In this document: positions 52,329-60,167 of the stretch, one piece after another
Numbering within the stretch: the stretch's first letter is position 1
Layout: the number at the start of each line of letters is the position of its first letter
Assembly (NCBI GenBank): GCA_046351595.1
Contig: JAXLYE010000001.1
Location: forward strand, 930,001-994,000
DNA length: 64,000 nucleotides
Direction of reading: 5' to 3'
Source of the DNA: JAXLYE01 sp046351595
GTDB taxonomy: Bacteria > Myxococcota_A > Polyangia > Palsa-1104 > JAEUJZ01
Position numbers and translations under genes: made by a program
Notes under the pieces: model-generated
Told to the model about the DNA's origin: nothing
The model's database searches: none
What the model saw: only the letters and a program-made list of their open reading frames with translations

Positions 52329-55300
52329 ATGACCCCGACAAACCACCCGCCCGCTCCCCAGGCCAGCCCGAACCCGAACAGCGCCGAGCCGCTCGTGCTC
52401 GGGATCCCGGGTTTTGCCTACGCCGACCTGTTCTCTCCCTACGGCCTGCGCCGCCTGTACGACGCCTGGCTCGCCGATCTCAAGGCCGCGGATCCCGCGC
52501 TGTGCGAGCGCTACGTCGAGCTCCGCGAGGGCCGCTCGCCGGCGCAGGAGGACGCCGAGGCGCTCTCGACCCTGCTCGTCGACGTCGCGCCGACGGTGTC
52601 GCGCTTCCTCGTCCGCCTGTTCCCGCAGGTCGGCCCGCAGCTCGGCGACATCGCCGCGCGCACCGCCGAGGACCTGGCGATCTTCCGCTTCAAGGACGAG
52701 CTGGTGAAGCGCCGCGCCCTCAAGCGCAAGCTCGCGCCCGAGGCGCACGCGCAGGCGATCGCGGCCGGCGAAGAGGTGCTGAACAAGTACGGCGTCCTCG
52801 GCGGCCAGCAGGACGACGAGCTGTGCGTCGCCAAGGTCGGCGTGCGCCTGCTCGACCGCGAGGCCGAGATCAAGAAGCGGGTGGCGGACCTCGAAGACCC
52901 CGAGTTCGTCGCCGCCGCCGCCGAGGTCGACGCGCTGTGCGACTGGGTGCTGGCGCGCAAGGAGGAGCTTGCGAAGCACCACTGGCTGTCGGTGCACTTC
53001 CCGCACATGCTCGACTACCAGAACCTGGTGCCGCTGCGCCGCCCGGATCCCAAGATGTCGGAGCTGTTCGTCGGCCTGCGCCACAAGGTGCGCGAGCGCG
53101 ACGGCTTCAAGCTGACCGATCGCCGCGCCGGCCCGCGCGAGGTCCTCGATCAGGTCGACTACTGCATGTACTGCCACGACCGCGACAAGGACTCGTGCAG
53201 CAAGGGCATGCGCGACAAGACCGGGGCGCTCAAGCAGAACCCGCTCGGCATCCCGCTGGCGGGCTGCCCGCTGCACGAGAAGATCTCCGAGATGCACGTC
53301 ATGCGCCGGCGCGGCGACTCGCTGGCGTCGCTGGCGCTGGTGACGCTGGACAACCCGATGTGCCCGGGCACCGGCCACCGCATCTGCAACGACTGCATGA
53401 AGGGCTGCATCTACCAGAAGCAGGAGCCGGTCAACATCCCGCAGATCGAGACGTCGGTGCTCACCGACGTGCTGAAGCTGCCGTTCGGGCCCGAGATCTA
53501 CGGCCTCCTGACGCGCTGGAACCCGCTGAACGTGCGCCGGCCCTACCCGCTGCCCTACTGCGGCCGCAACGTGCTGGTCGTCGGCCTCGGGCCCGCGGGC
53601 TACACGCTGGTGCACCACCTTCTGCGCGAGGGCTTCGGCGTGGTCGCGGTCGACGGGCTCAAGCTCGAGCCGCCGCCGCAGCCGCTGGTCGGTGACCTCT
53701 TGCACGGCATCCAGCCGCAGCCGATCCGCAGCTGGCACGACCTGGAGCGCGAGCTCGACGAGCGCGTGCTCGCCGGCTTCGGCGGCGTGTCCGAGTACGG
53801 CATCACCGTGCGCTGGGACAAGAACTTCCTCACGCTGCTGTACGTCACGATCGCGCGCAACCCGCACGTCCGCTTCTACGGCGGCGTGCGCCTGGGCGGC
53901 ACCATGACGCTCGAGGATGCGTGGCAGTACGGCATCGACCACGTCGCCATCGCCGTCGGCGCCGGCAAGCCGACGCTGATCGACATCGAGAACAACCTGT
54001 GCCGCGGCCTGCGCAAGGCGTCGGACTTCCTGATGGCGCTGCAGCTGACCGGCGCGTTCAAGAAGGACTCGCTGGCCAACCTGCAGATCCGCCTGCCCGC
54101 GATCGTCATCGGCGGCGGCCTGACCGCCATCGACACCGCCACCGAGCTTTTGGCCTACTACATCGTCCAGGTCGAGAAGACGCTGGAGCGCTGGGAGCTC
54201 TTGCTCGGCCAGCCCGGTCCCGAGGTGCTCGACAAGGTCGCCTGGCACCAGATGCGCGAGGCGCAGCTGCTCCACGGCTTCGACGTCGAGGAGCGCGAGG
54301 TCGTGCTGGAGCAGCTCGAGCACGGGCGTGCCGTGCGCCGCGAGCGCGAGCAGGCCGCAGCCGAGCGCCGCGAGCCGCGCTTCCAGCCGCTGCTCCAGGC
54401 CTGGGGCGGCGTGTCGCTGGTGTACCGCAAGAGCCTCATCGACTCGCCCGCCTACCGCCTCAACCACGAGGAGGTCGAGAAGAGCCTGGAGGAGGGCGTG
54501 CGCTACATCGAGCGCATGGCACCCAAGGCGGCGCTGACCGACGCCAACGGCGCGGTGCGGGCCATGACCTTCGAGCGCCAGCTCGTCGAGAACGGCAAGT
54601 GGCGCGCGAGCGGCGAGATCGTCGAGCTGCCGGCGCGCACCGTCTGCATCGCCGCCGGCACCAGCCCCAACACCATCTACGAGAAGGAGCAGCCCGGCAC
54701 CTTCCAGGTCGGCAAGGGCGGCTACTTCGTCCCGCACCGCGCCTACCGCGACGAGAGCGGCGCGCTGCGCGTCGAGCCCGCGGCTTCCGGCGTGGCCGGC
54801 TTCTTCACCTCGTACGAAAAGGACGGGCACGTCGTCAGCTACTACGGCGACAACCACCCGCGCTACGCCGGCTCGGTGGTCAAGGCCATGGCCTCGGCCA
54901 AGGACGGCTTCCCCTACGTCTCGGCGCTGTACCAGGCCGACCTCGACACCGCCTCGGCCGAGGTGCGCAGCCACGCCGCGCCGAGCTCGGATCAGCGCGG
55001 CCGCAACGCCCGCTGGGAGGCGCTGCGCGCGACGCTCGATCACGAGATCCTCGCCGAGGTCGTCAAGGTCGAGCGCCTGACCCCGACCATCGTCGACGTG
55101 CTGGTGCGGGCGCCGCTGGCCGCGCGCAAGTTCAAGCCGGGCCAGTTCTACCGCCTGCAGAACTTCGAGAAGAACGCGCCTCTGGTCGACGGCACCAGCA
55201 TGGCCATGGAGGGCCTGGCGCTGACCGGCGCGTTCGCCGATCCGTCGAGCGGCCTGCTCTCGCTCATCGTCCTGGAGATGGGCGGCTCGTCGCGCCTGTG

Positions 55301-56033
55301 CTCGGCGCTGCGCCCGGGCGAGCCGGTGGTGGTCATGGGGCCGACCGGCACGCCGACCGAGATCCCGCACAACGAGCCCGTGGTCCTCGTCGGCGGCGGC
55401 CTGGGCAACGCGGTGCTGTTCTCGATCGCGCGCGCGCTCAAGCAGAACGGCTGCCCGGTCCTGTACTTCGCCGGCTACAAGAAGCCCGACGACGTCTTCA
55501 AGCAGGACGAGATCGAGGCCGCCACCGACCAGGTGATCTGGTCGTGCGACGTCGAGCCGCCGGCCGGCTCGAAGCTCGTGGCGCGGCGCCCGCAGGACCG
55601 CGTCTTCGTCGGCAACATCGTCCAGGCCATGGTCGCCTACGCCGAGGGGCGCCTCGGTCCGCAGGCCGTCAACATGCAGGCCGCCACGCGCGTCATCGCC
55701 ATCGGCTCGGACCGCATGATGGCGGCGGTGGCGCGCGCCCGGCACGGCGTGCTCAAGCCCTACCTCAACCCGTGCCACGTCGGCATCGGCTCCATCAACT
55801 CGCCGATGCAGTGCATGATGAAAGAGGTCTGCGCGCAGTGCCTGCAGAAGCACGTGGACCCGGTCACCGGCAAGGAAACCGTCGTCTTCTCGTGCTTCAA
55901 CCAGGACCAGGAGCTCGACCGCGTCGACTGGCAGAACCTGGCCGCGCGCCTGCGCCAGAACAGCACGCAGGAGAAGCTCACCAGCCTCTGGCTCGACCGC
56001 CTCATCCCGAAGCTGCCGCAGCCGCTGGTCTGA
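52329..56033 (+). CDS. Large FAD/Fe-S oxidoreductase, GltD-like plus PyrK-like modules
   Basis: 1,234 residues. The N-terminal ~270 residues are helical and unassigned. Next comes a Cys-rich region with YCMYC (C279, C282), C290 and later CPGTGHRICNDCMKGCIYQ, a GltD-type Fe-S pattern. An FAD/NAD(P) domain begins at about 415 with VLVVGLGPAGYTLV, and a second dinucleotide fold is seen near IVIGGGLTAIDTATELL. From about residue 905 a ferredoxin-reductase/PyrK-like module follows (VLVRAPLAARKFKPGQFYRL; VVLVGGGLGNAVLFSIARAL). It ends in a C-x5-C-x2-C-x17-C cluster (C1162, C1168, C1171, C1189) as in PyrK. It probably moves electrons between NAD(P)H and a partner; the substrate is unknown. Confidence 0.8.
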   Translation: MTPTNHPPAPQASPNPNSAEPLVLGIPGFAYADLFSPYGLRRLYDAWLADLKAADPALCERYVELREGRSPAQEDAEALSTLLVDVAPTVSRFLVRLFPQVGPQLGDIAARTAEDLAIFRFKDELVKRRALKRKLAPEAHAQAIAAGEEVLNKYGVLGGQQDDELCVAKVGVRLLDREAEIKKRVADLEDPEFVAAAAEVDALCDWVLARKEELAKHHWLSVHFPHMLDYQNLVPLRRPDPKMSELFVGLRHKVRERDGFKLTDRRAGPREVLDQVDYCMYCHDRDKDSCSKGMRDKTGALKQNPLGIPLAGCPLHEKISEMHVMRRRGDSLASLALVTLDNPMCPGTGHRICNDCMKGCIYQKQEPVNIPQIETSVLTDVLKLPFGPEIYGLLTRWNPLNVRRPYPLPYCGRNVLVVGLGPAGYTLVHHLLREGFGVVAVDGLKLEPPPQPLVGDLLHGIQPQPIRSWHDLERELDERVLAGFGGVSEYGITVRWDKNFLTLLYVTIARNPHVRFYGGVRLGGTMTLEDAWQYGIDHVAIAVGAGKPTLIDIENNLCRGLRKASDFLMALQLTGAFKKDSLANLQIRLPAIVIGGGLTAIDTATELLAYYIVQVEKTLERWELLLGQPGPEVLDKVAWHQMREAQLLHGFDVEEREVVLEQLEHGRAVRREREQAAAERREPRFQPLLQAWGGVSLVYRKSLIDSPAYRLNHEEVEKSLEEGVRYIERMAPKAALTDANGAVRAMTFERQLVENGKWRASGEIVELPARTVCIAAGTSPNTIYEKEQPGTFQVGKGGYFVPHRAYRDESGALRVEPAASGVAGFFTSYEKDGHVVSYYGDNHPRYAGSVVKAMASAKDGFPYVSALYQADLDTASAEVRSHAAPSSDQRGRNARWEALRATLDHEILAEVVKVERLTPTIVDVLVRAPLAARKFKPGQFYRLQNFEKNAPLVDGTSMAMEGLALTGAFADPSSGLLSLIVLEMGGSSRLCSALRPGEPVVVMGPTGTPTEIPHNEPVVLVGGGLGNAVLFSIARALKQNGCPVLYFAGYKKPDDVFKQDEIEAATDQVIWSCDVEPPAGSKLVARRPQDRVFVGNIVQAMVAYAEGRLGPQAVNMQAATRVIAIGSDRMMAAVARARHGVLKPYLNPCHVGIGSINSPMQCMMKEVCAQCLQKHVDPVTGKETVVFSCFNQDQELDRVDWQNLAARLRQNSTQEKLTSLWLDRLIPKLPQPLV

Positions 56034-56149
56034 GCCGCGCCCGTCGCGGGCAGGATGCAGGGCGCGGCCTTGGGGCGCCTTGCATAAGCTGCGTGAATGA
56101 GTCCCTCCGTACGCATCACCGGCAGTTATCGATCGCCCTACGTCCGCGC

Positions 56150-56701
56150 CTAGAACGCGCCGTGCACGCTGAGCCCCAGGCCGCTGCCGATGCGGCCCGG
56201 AGCGAGGCCCAGGCGCGGCGGTCGCAGCGACGGCAGAAGGAGCGGCTGCGGCAGCATCGCGACCGGCGGCTCCGGCGGCGGGTGGCCGAGCACCCAGGCG
56301 CCGTGGATCAGCAGGCCCGCCGAGTAGGCGGCGGTGACGCCGAAGACCGCGGCCGCGCACGTCTTGTGCTCGCTGAGGCTGGCGCCGAGCCCCAGGCCCG
56401 AGCCCGCGAGCTGGATCGACATCAGCACCACCTCGGCGATCGCGGCGCCGCGGCCGATCGGCTCGCCGTCGACGGCGTGCAGGATGATGCTGGTGGTGAA
56501 GCCGACGTCGATGAGCACCGCGGGCAGGCCCCACAGCGTCATGACCAGCCGACAGACCCGGTCGTTGATCGGAGCCGCCCGGGTGCCGCCCGCGCCGAGC
56601 AGGCAGAGCGCCACGAGCAGCGCAGCGATCGGGCGTGCCCGCCGTCGATGTCCAGCGCCAAGACCCCTGCAGCAGGGCGCTCGCCTGCCCCCGACACGCA
56701 C
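56150..56701 (-). CDS. Exported hydrophobic protein of unknown function
   Basis: About 183 residues. A signal-like segment (RPIAALLVALCLLGAGGTRAAP) is followed by two or three hydrophobic stretches (LVMTLWGLPAVLIDVGFTTSIILHAV, IAEVVLMSIQLAGSGLGLGASL, CAAAVFGVTAAYSAGLLIHG) and a Pro-rich tail. No family is recognised. The start is unclear: the frame is open to 56800, where it would overlap the divergent Sel1 gene. A GTG at 56701 is used here, and one at 56719 is also possible. Confidence 0.5.
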   Translation of the reverse strand: MRVGGRRAPCCRGLGAGHRRRARPIAALLVALCLLGAGGTRAAPINDRVCRLVMTLWGLPAVLIDVGFTTSIILHAVDGEPIGRGAAIAEVVLMSIQLAGSGLGLGASLSEHKTCAAAVFGVTAAYSAGLLIHGAWVLGHPPPEPPVAMLPQPLLLPSLRPPRLGLAPGRIGSGLGLSVHGAF

Positions 56702-56792
56702 CCGCCCATCTTCCGCCACCGGCCGCCGGGCGGGCAAGCGCTCGCGCGAGCGGTCTTGTACCGCTGTGCCGAGGCAAAGTACGTTGGTCGGA

Positions 56793-57578
56793 ATGCGCAC
56801 CGCCCATCAAGCGCTCACCTGGGTCCTGGCCGCGGGGCTGCTCCTCGGCTGTCGCAAGAACCACGAGCCGGAGCTCCGCCAGGAGCTGACCCAAGACGGG
56901 CTGACCGAGATCAAGATCACGCGGACCCAGGACGGCCGCTACGAGTACACCGCCGAGAACCAGGCCGGCGAGCTGTGCACTGGCGGCCGGCGCTACGAGA
57001 GCAGCTTCGGCGCCGAGACCTCGTCCGGCGGGCAGGTCTGCGAGGACGGCCCAGAGAGTGATCCCGGGTACGAGCCGCGCAACCGCCGCGCCTGCGATCG
57101 CGGCGGCGCCGCGGCCTGCGGGCGCCTCGGGGTCCTGCTCAGCAAGAGCGCCGGCACCGCCGAGCAGGCGCGCGCGGTCCTCAAGAAGGCCTGCGACGGC
57201 CAGAACTACCAGGCGTGCGGCAACCTCGCGGTCATGCTGGCCGGCGGCAAGGGCGGGCCGATTGATCTGCCGGGCGCGCGCGCGCTGCTGACGACCGCGT
57301 GTGATCACGACGCGAGCCACTGCGGCAACCTCGCGATCATGCTGATCCAGGGCGAGGGCGGCCCCAGAGATCCCGTCGAGGCGCGCACCCGGTTCGCGGC
57401 CGCCTGTGCCGGCGACAACCTGCAGTCCTGCCACAACCTGGGCGTCGCGCTCTTGAAGGGCGAGGGCGGCCCCAAGGACCTGCCGGGCGCGCGCGAGGCG
57501 TTCGACAAGGCGTGCAAGGGCAAGCACGAGGAAGCCTGCGTGCTCGCCGCGAAGATGCAGGCCGCGCTGGCAAAATAG
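56793..57578 (+). CDS. Sel1-repeat lipoprotein
   Basis: 261 residues. The N-terminal signal MRTAHQALTWVLAAGLLLGC ends in a lipobox. Residues about 105-255 contain four Cys-containing Sel1-like repeats of about 36 residues (for example GNLAVMLAGGKGGPIDLPGARALLTTAC and HNLGVALLKGEGGPKDLPGAREAFDKAC), which form an alpha-helical solenoid. The regular Cys at repeat ends suggest disulfides. The ATG is fixed by the signal peptide. It is the last gene before the tRNA attachment region. Confidence 0.85.
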   Translation: MRTAHQALTWVLAAGLLLGCRKNHEPELRQELTQDGLTEIKITRTQDGRYEYTAENQAGELCTGGRRYESSFGAETSSGGQVCEDGPESDPGYEPRNRRACDRGGAAACGRLGVLLSKSAGTAEQARAVLKKACDGQNYQACGNLAVMLAGGKGGPIDLPGARALLTTACDHDASHCGNLAIMLIQGEGGPRDPVEARTRFAAACAGDNLQSCHNLGVALLKGEGGPKDLPGAREAFDKACKGKHEEACVLAAKMQAALAK

Positions 57579-57722
57579 GCGCCCGGTGAGAGCGTCGTGC
57601 GCACCGTGCGCGACGCAGACGACGGCGGGAAGCGGCTGCGCATCGGCGAGGCCAAGACGCGGACCGGAGATCGGGACATCTTGATCCCCGAGGTGCTGCA
57701 GCCGCTCATCGCGCTCCGGTGA
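57579..57722 (+). pseudogene. Tyrosine-recombinase (integrase) remnant
   Basis: About 47 codons read APGESVVRTVRDADDGGKRL, then RIGEAKTRTGDRDILIPEVL and QPLIALR before a stop. The block RIGEAKTRTGDRDILIPEVL is the typical KTxxGxRxIPI segment just after the first catalytic Arg region of phage-type integrases. The rest of the catalytic domain (HxxR and Tyr) is absent, so it is dead. It sits directly after the Sel1 gene and 22 bp before the 11-bp repeat array. Confidence 0.6.
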
Positions 57723-57743
57723 CCGCCTGCGCGCGGGTCCCGT

Positions 57744-57787
57744 AGTTCCCAGCCAGTTCCCAAGCAGTTCCCAGGCAGTTCCCAAGC
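57744..57787. repeat. Four tandem 11-bp repeats (AGTTCCCAAGC)
   Basis: Units AGTTCCCAGCC, AGTTCCCAAGC, AGTTCCCAGGC and AGTTCCCAAGC follow each other without gaps. They lie 85 bp from the partial tRNA. On the other strand they read TGGGAACT, similar to the GGGAAAC words on the far side of the tRNA piece, which suggests integrase arm-type sites (inference). Confidence 0.7.
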
Positions 57788-57831
57788 CGTTTTCCGGCCC
57801 CCAAGACCCCGCCCGCAGAGCCAATAAAAAA

Positions 57832-57857
57832 GGCCGTTCCTCGTCGGAGAAACGGCC
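57832..57857 (-). terminator. Terminator downstream of the tRNA-Leu 3' end
   Basis: Stem GGCCGTT/AACGGCC with A-runs on both sides. Read on the minus strand, it lies 15 bp after the tRNA 3' end and is followed by TTTTTT. It is probably the original terminator of the tRNA-Leu(GAG) gene and could act in both directions. Confidence 0.75.
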
Positions 57858-57871
57858 CAAAAAAGTAAGAG

Positions 57872-57921
57872 TGCGAAGGGGGGGATTTGAACCCCCACGG
57901 TGTTACCCGCTAGCACCTCAA
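57872..57921 (-). other. tRNA-Leu(GAG) 3' fragment, putative attachment site
   Basis: On the minus strand, TTGAGGTGCTAG and the following bases match a bacterial tRNA-Leu(GAG) from the anticodon loop through the variable arm (GCGGGTAACACC) and the T-arm (GGGGGTTCAAATCCCCC) to the acceptor strand CCTTCGC and discriminator A. The 5' half (acceptor 5' strand, D-arm, anticodon 5' stem) is absent: the bases before the loop (TGAGA) cannot pair with GCTAG. This is what remains at one end of an element that inserted in the tRNA 3' half. The intact copy should lie at the other end of the element, to the right. Confidence 0.8.
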
Positions 57922-57936
57922 TCTCAGCGGCTCACT

Positions 57937-57999
57937 CGGGAAACGGGCTCCTCTTAGTTTCCCGCGCTGCGGCTCACCGTCGGGGTAACTGCGGGAAAC
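57937..57999. repeat. CGGGAAAC repeats beside the attachment site
   Basis: CGGGAAAC at 57937-57944 and its exact inverse GTTTCCCG at 57957-57964 form an 8-bp inverted repeat with a 12-bp spacer. A third copy, direct, lies at 57992-57999. They lie on the element side of the tRNA piece. Confidence 0.6.
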
Positions 58000-58131
58000 T
58001 GCGCGCGGGCTCTCTCGGGAGAACTTGAGCGCGGCGCGGCCGGAAAAGCGCAGTCTCTCTCGGGCGGATCGGTTGCCGGACCGGAACACACTAGCGCGGG
58101 GGCTTCCCGTCGGTGAGGGGCAGTCACCCGG

Positions 58132-58452
58132 CTAGTGGGTCGGGCTGGGCGGGTGCGGCTCAGCCGGGATCTGGGCACCGTGCCAGACCGCCACGATCCA
58201 GACCGTTCGGCGCGTCTCATCGAGGAAGTAGAAGAAGCGGTAGGGGTCGACGAGGACCTGTCGCAGATCGGGCCGCGGGTACTCGGGCACCGAGTGACCC
58301 GAGCGCGGGAACTGGCCGACGCGGCGCAAGGTCCGCGCGATCTTGTCGCGGTAGCGCTGCGCCGCGAAGCGATCCTCGCGCAGGATGCGGTCTAGGATCT
58401 CGTCGAGGGTGGCGCGGGCCGCCGGGGTCAGGCGGACTCTCATCCCTGGCAT
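58132..58452 (-). CDS. ParE/RelE-family toxin
   Basis: 106 residues. The fold pattern is RVRLTPAARATLDEILDRILREDRFAAQRYRDKIARTLRRVGQFPRSGHSVPEY, then RQVLVDPYRFFYFLDETRRTVWIVAVWHGAQ, a standard ParE/RelE layout with Arg/His in the last strands. ParE toxins poison gyrase and RelE toxins cleave mRNA; which applies here is not clear. The ATG at 58452 overlaps the upstream TGA (TGATG), so toxin translation depends on the antitoxin gene. Confidence 0.85.
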   Translation of the reverse strand: MPGMRVRLTPAARATLDEILDRILREDRFAAQRYRDKIARTLRRVGQFPRSGHSVPEYPRPDLRQVLVDPYRFFYFLDETRRTVWIVAVWHGAQIPAEPHPPSPTH

Positions 58453-58736
58453 CACCGCGACGCTGCGATCTTCCTGTCCATATCGGCGAGCACGTCTTCG
58501 AGATCGTCACCGATGCCGGCCCGCGCTTGGGCAAGCCCGCGCTCGATGCTGGCGAGGATCTGCGCACGGACCCGCGGATCGGCGGGCAGCGGCGGCGGGC
58601 TGGCCGTCTCGCCGGGGTCGGGCGCTTGCTCGTCGGGTCGAGCCCCGCGCCCGCTCATGCCGCCGCCGCCGTGTCCGTCGGCGGGCTTGGCCATCATCGA
58701 GAGGCCGGGGGCGTGCTTGGCTGGGTTCGCTGACAT
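58452..58736 (-). CDS. Antitoxin partner of the ParE/RelE toxin
   Basis: 94 residues. The N-terminal ~45 residues are low-complexity (Gly/Pro/Ala). The C-terminal part (VRAQILASIERGLAQARAGIGDDLEDVLADMDRKIAASR) has the charged helical form of ParD-type antitoxin C-termini, which wrap the toxin. An N-terminal RHH is not evident, so DNA binding is uncertain. The start at 58736 is an ATG. The adjacent position and 1-bp overlap with the toxin support a TA pair. Confidence 0.7.
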   Translation of the reverse strand: MSANPAKHAPGLSMMAKPADGHGGGGMSGRGARPDEQAPDPGETASPPPLPADPRVRAQILASIERGLAQARAGIGDDLEDVLADMDRKIAASR

Positions 58737-58902
58737 GGCTGACCTTCCTTGGGCGTCGCTGTCATCACCGAGCGCCTGCCCTGACCCTAGCACAGGCCGC
58801 AAGCGGGCTTGAGCCTTGACCCCATCAGCACGCCAGCGCCAAGATGCCCGCGTTTCGTCTGCATAACGTCACATTTCTCAGCGCGTGACAGGAGGTCTGG
58901 CG

Positions 58903-60111
58903 ATGGGTCTTTACGAGGATCTACGGCAGTTGTCCGAGCAAGTCCGGAAGCGGCAGGGCCACATCCGCGGCGAGGAAGCCACAAAACAGGCGCTCGTGCT
59001 GCCCTTCCTGCATGCGCTGGGCTTCGACATCTACGACCCGACCGAGATCCGCCCCGAGTATGTCGCAGACTTCGCCAAGAAGAAGTCCAACGGCCAGTTT
59101 GAAAAGATCGATTACGCGCTCTATGTCAAGGGCGAGCTGGCGATCTTCGTCGAGACCAAGTCCATCGAGTGCAAGCCCGAGGATCACGACGGTCAGCTCT
59201 CTCGCTACTTCAACGCGACCCCGTCGGTGCGCGTCGCCGTGCTGACCAACGGGCTGACCTATCGCTTCTTCACCGATCTGCGGGCGCCGAACCTGATGGA
59301 CGCCTCGCCCTTCTTCGAGTTCAACATCCTGTCCTTCACCGAGCGTGAAGCCGAGATGTTGAAGCCGTTCACTAAGGACGGGTTCAACTCGGCGACGGTA
59401 CAGCGCCACGCCGAAGAGGTGATCTCGATGGAGAAGGTCACCACGCTCGTCGATGATCTGCTGCGTAATCCCTCGGATAGCTTCGTCCGCTTCATCCTCG
59501 GTGAGCTGGAGCTGGTGTCTGGCCGCATCACCGAGAAGGTCGTCGAGCGCTTCACACCGATCGTGAAGAAGTCGATTCACTCGGCGGTCACCGGCATGGT
59601 CACCAAGTCGATTCAGCAGGAGATCGCCCCGGCATCGCCGCCAGCCGCCGAGCATTCCCCGCCACCGAGCGACACCCGCCCGCCAGCCGCCGCAGAGCCG
59701 GCCCCCGGCCGTGAGCCGGCCGCCGTCGTGACCACCGAAGAGGAGCTGGAGATCTTCGGCATCGTCAGCCGCCTGTGCGCCGAGTCCGCGGTCAAGGTGC
59801 CGATCAAGTACAAGGACACCGTCACTTACTTCGGCATCAACATCGGCGTGGTTACGCGCTGGTTCCTCCGCGTCTACACCAACGGGCCGCGCAAGTTCAT
59901 CGCGACCCGCGTAGCGCCCGAGCAGGCCGCGCGGCTTGCCCCAGGCTTCCAGGTCGAGCCGGCCCCCGAGAGCGCCGGCAAAAGCCGCGTCTTCTTCAAC
60001 ACCGCCGCCGACGTCGAGCGCATGCGGGCCCTGGTCATCGTGGCGTATGAGGAAGAAGTGAAGCGCCGCGACTCCGGAGCACCGGAGGACGCAGCCGAGA
60101 GCGCTGCTTAG
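58903..60111 (+). CDS. PD-(D/E)XK nuclease-like protein (HsdR N-terminal type)
   Basis: 402 residues. The N-terminal domain is like the nuclease domain of type I restriction subunit HsdR (also COG4748-type proteins): EEATKQALVLPFLHALGFDIYDPTEIRPEY, then D70 and ETK (E84-x-K86) in KIDYALYVKGELAIFVETK. A Pro-rich linker near residue 250 precedes a second domain of about 130 residues (IKYKDTVTYFGINIGVVTRWFLRVYTNGPRKF). No HsdM or HsdS lies nearby, so it may act alone in defence or DNA metabolism of the element (inference). An AGGAGG ribosome site lies 8 bp before the ATG at 58903. Confidence 0.8.
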   Translation: MGLYEDLRQLSEQVRKRQGHIRGEEATKQALVLPFLHALGFDIYDPTEIRPEYVADFAKKKSNGQFEKIDYALYVKGELAIFVETKSIECKPEDHDGQLSRYFNATPSVRVAVLTNGLTYRFFTDLRAPNLMDASPFFEFNILSFTEREAEMLKPFTKDGFNSATVQRHAEEVISMEKVTTLVDDLLRNPSDSFVRFILGELELVSGRITEKVVERFTPIVKKSIHSAVTGMVTKSIQQEIAPASPPAAEHSPPPSDTRPPAAAEPAPGREPAAVVTTEEELEIFGIVSRLCAESAVKVPIKYKDTVTYFGINIGVVTRWFLRVYTNGPRKFIATRVAPEQAARLAPGFQVEPAPESAGKSRVFFNTAADVERMRALVIVAYEEEVKRRDSGAPEDAAESAA

Positions 60112-60167
60112 AGCTACTCGCGCGTAGTGCCAGGCGCTCTCGCTTCCGGGCGCCGCGGACCTTCTGA

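Noticed and set aside
52278..57860. A 1,860-residue open frame on the minus strand
   Set aside because: It is antisense to the oxidoreductase, which has Cys motifs and dinucleotide folds. It also crosses two other genes.
57872..58140. Group I intron splitting tRNA-Leu(GAG)
   Set aside because: The 5' half of the tRNA (acceptor and D-arm sequence) was not found within the next several hundred bases, and known tRNA-Leu introns lie in the UAA isoacceptor. A displaced 3' end fits better.
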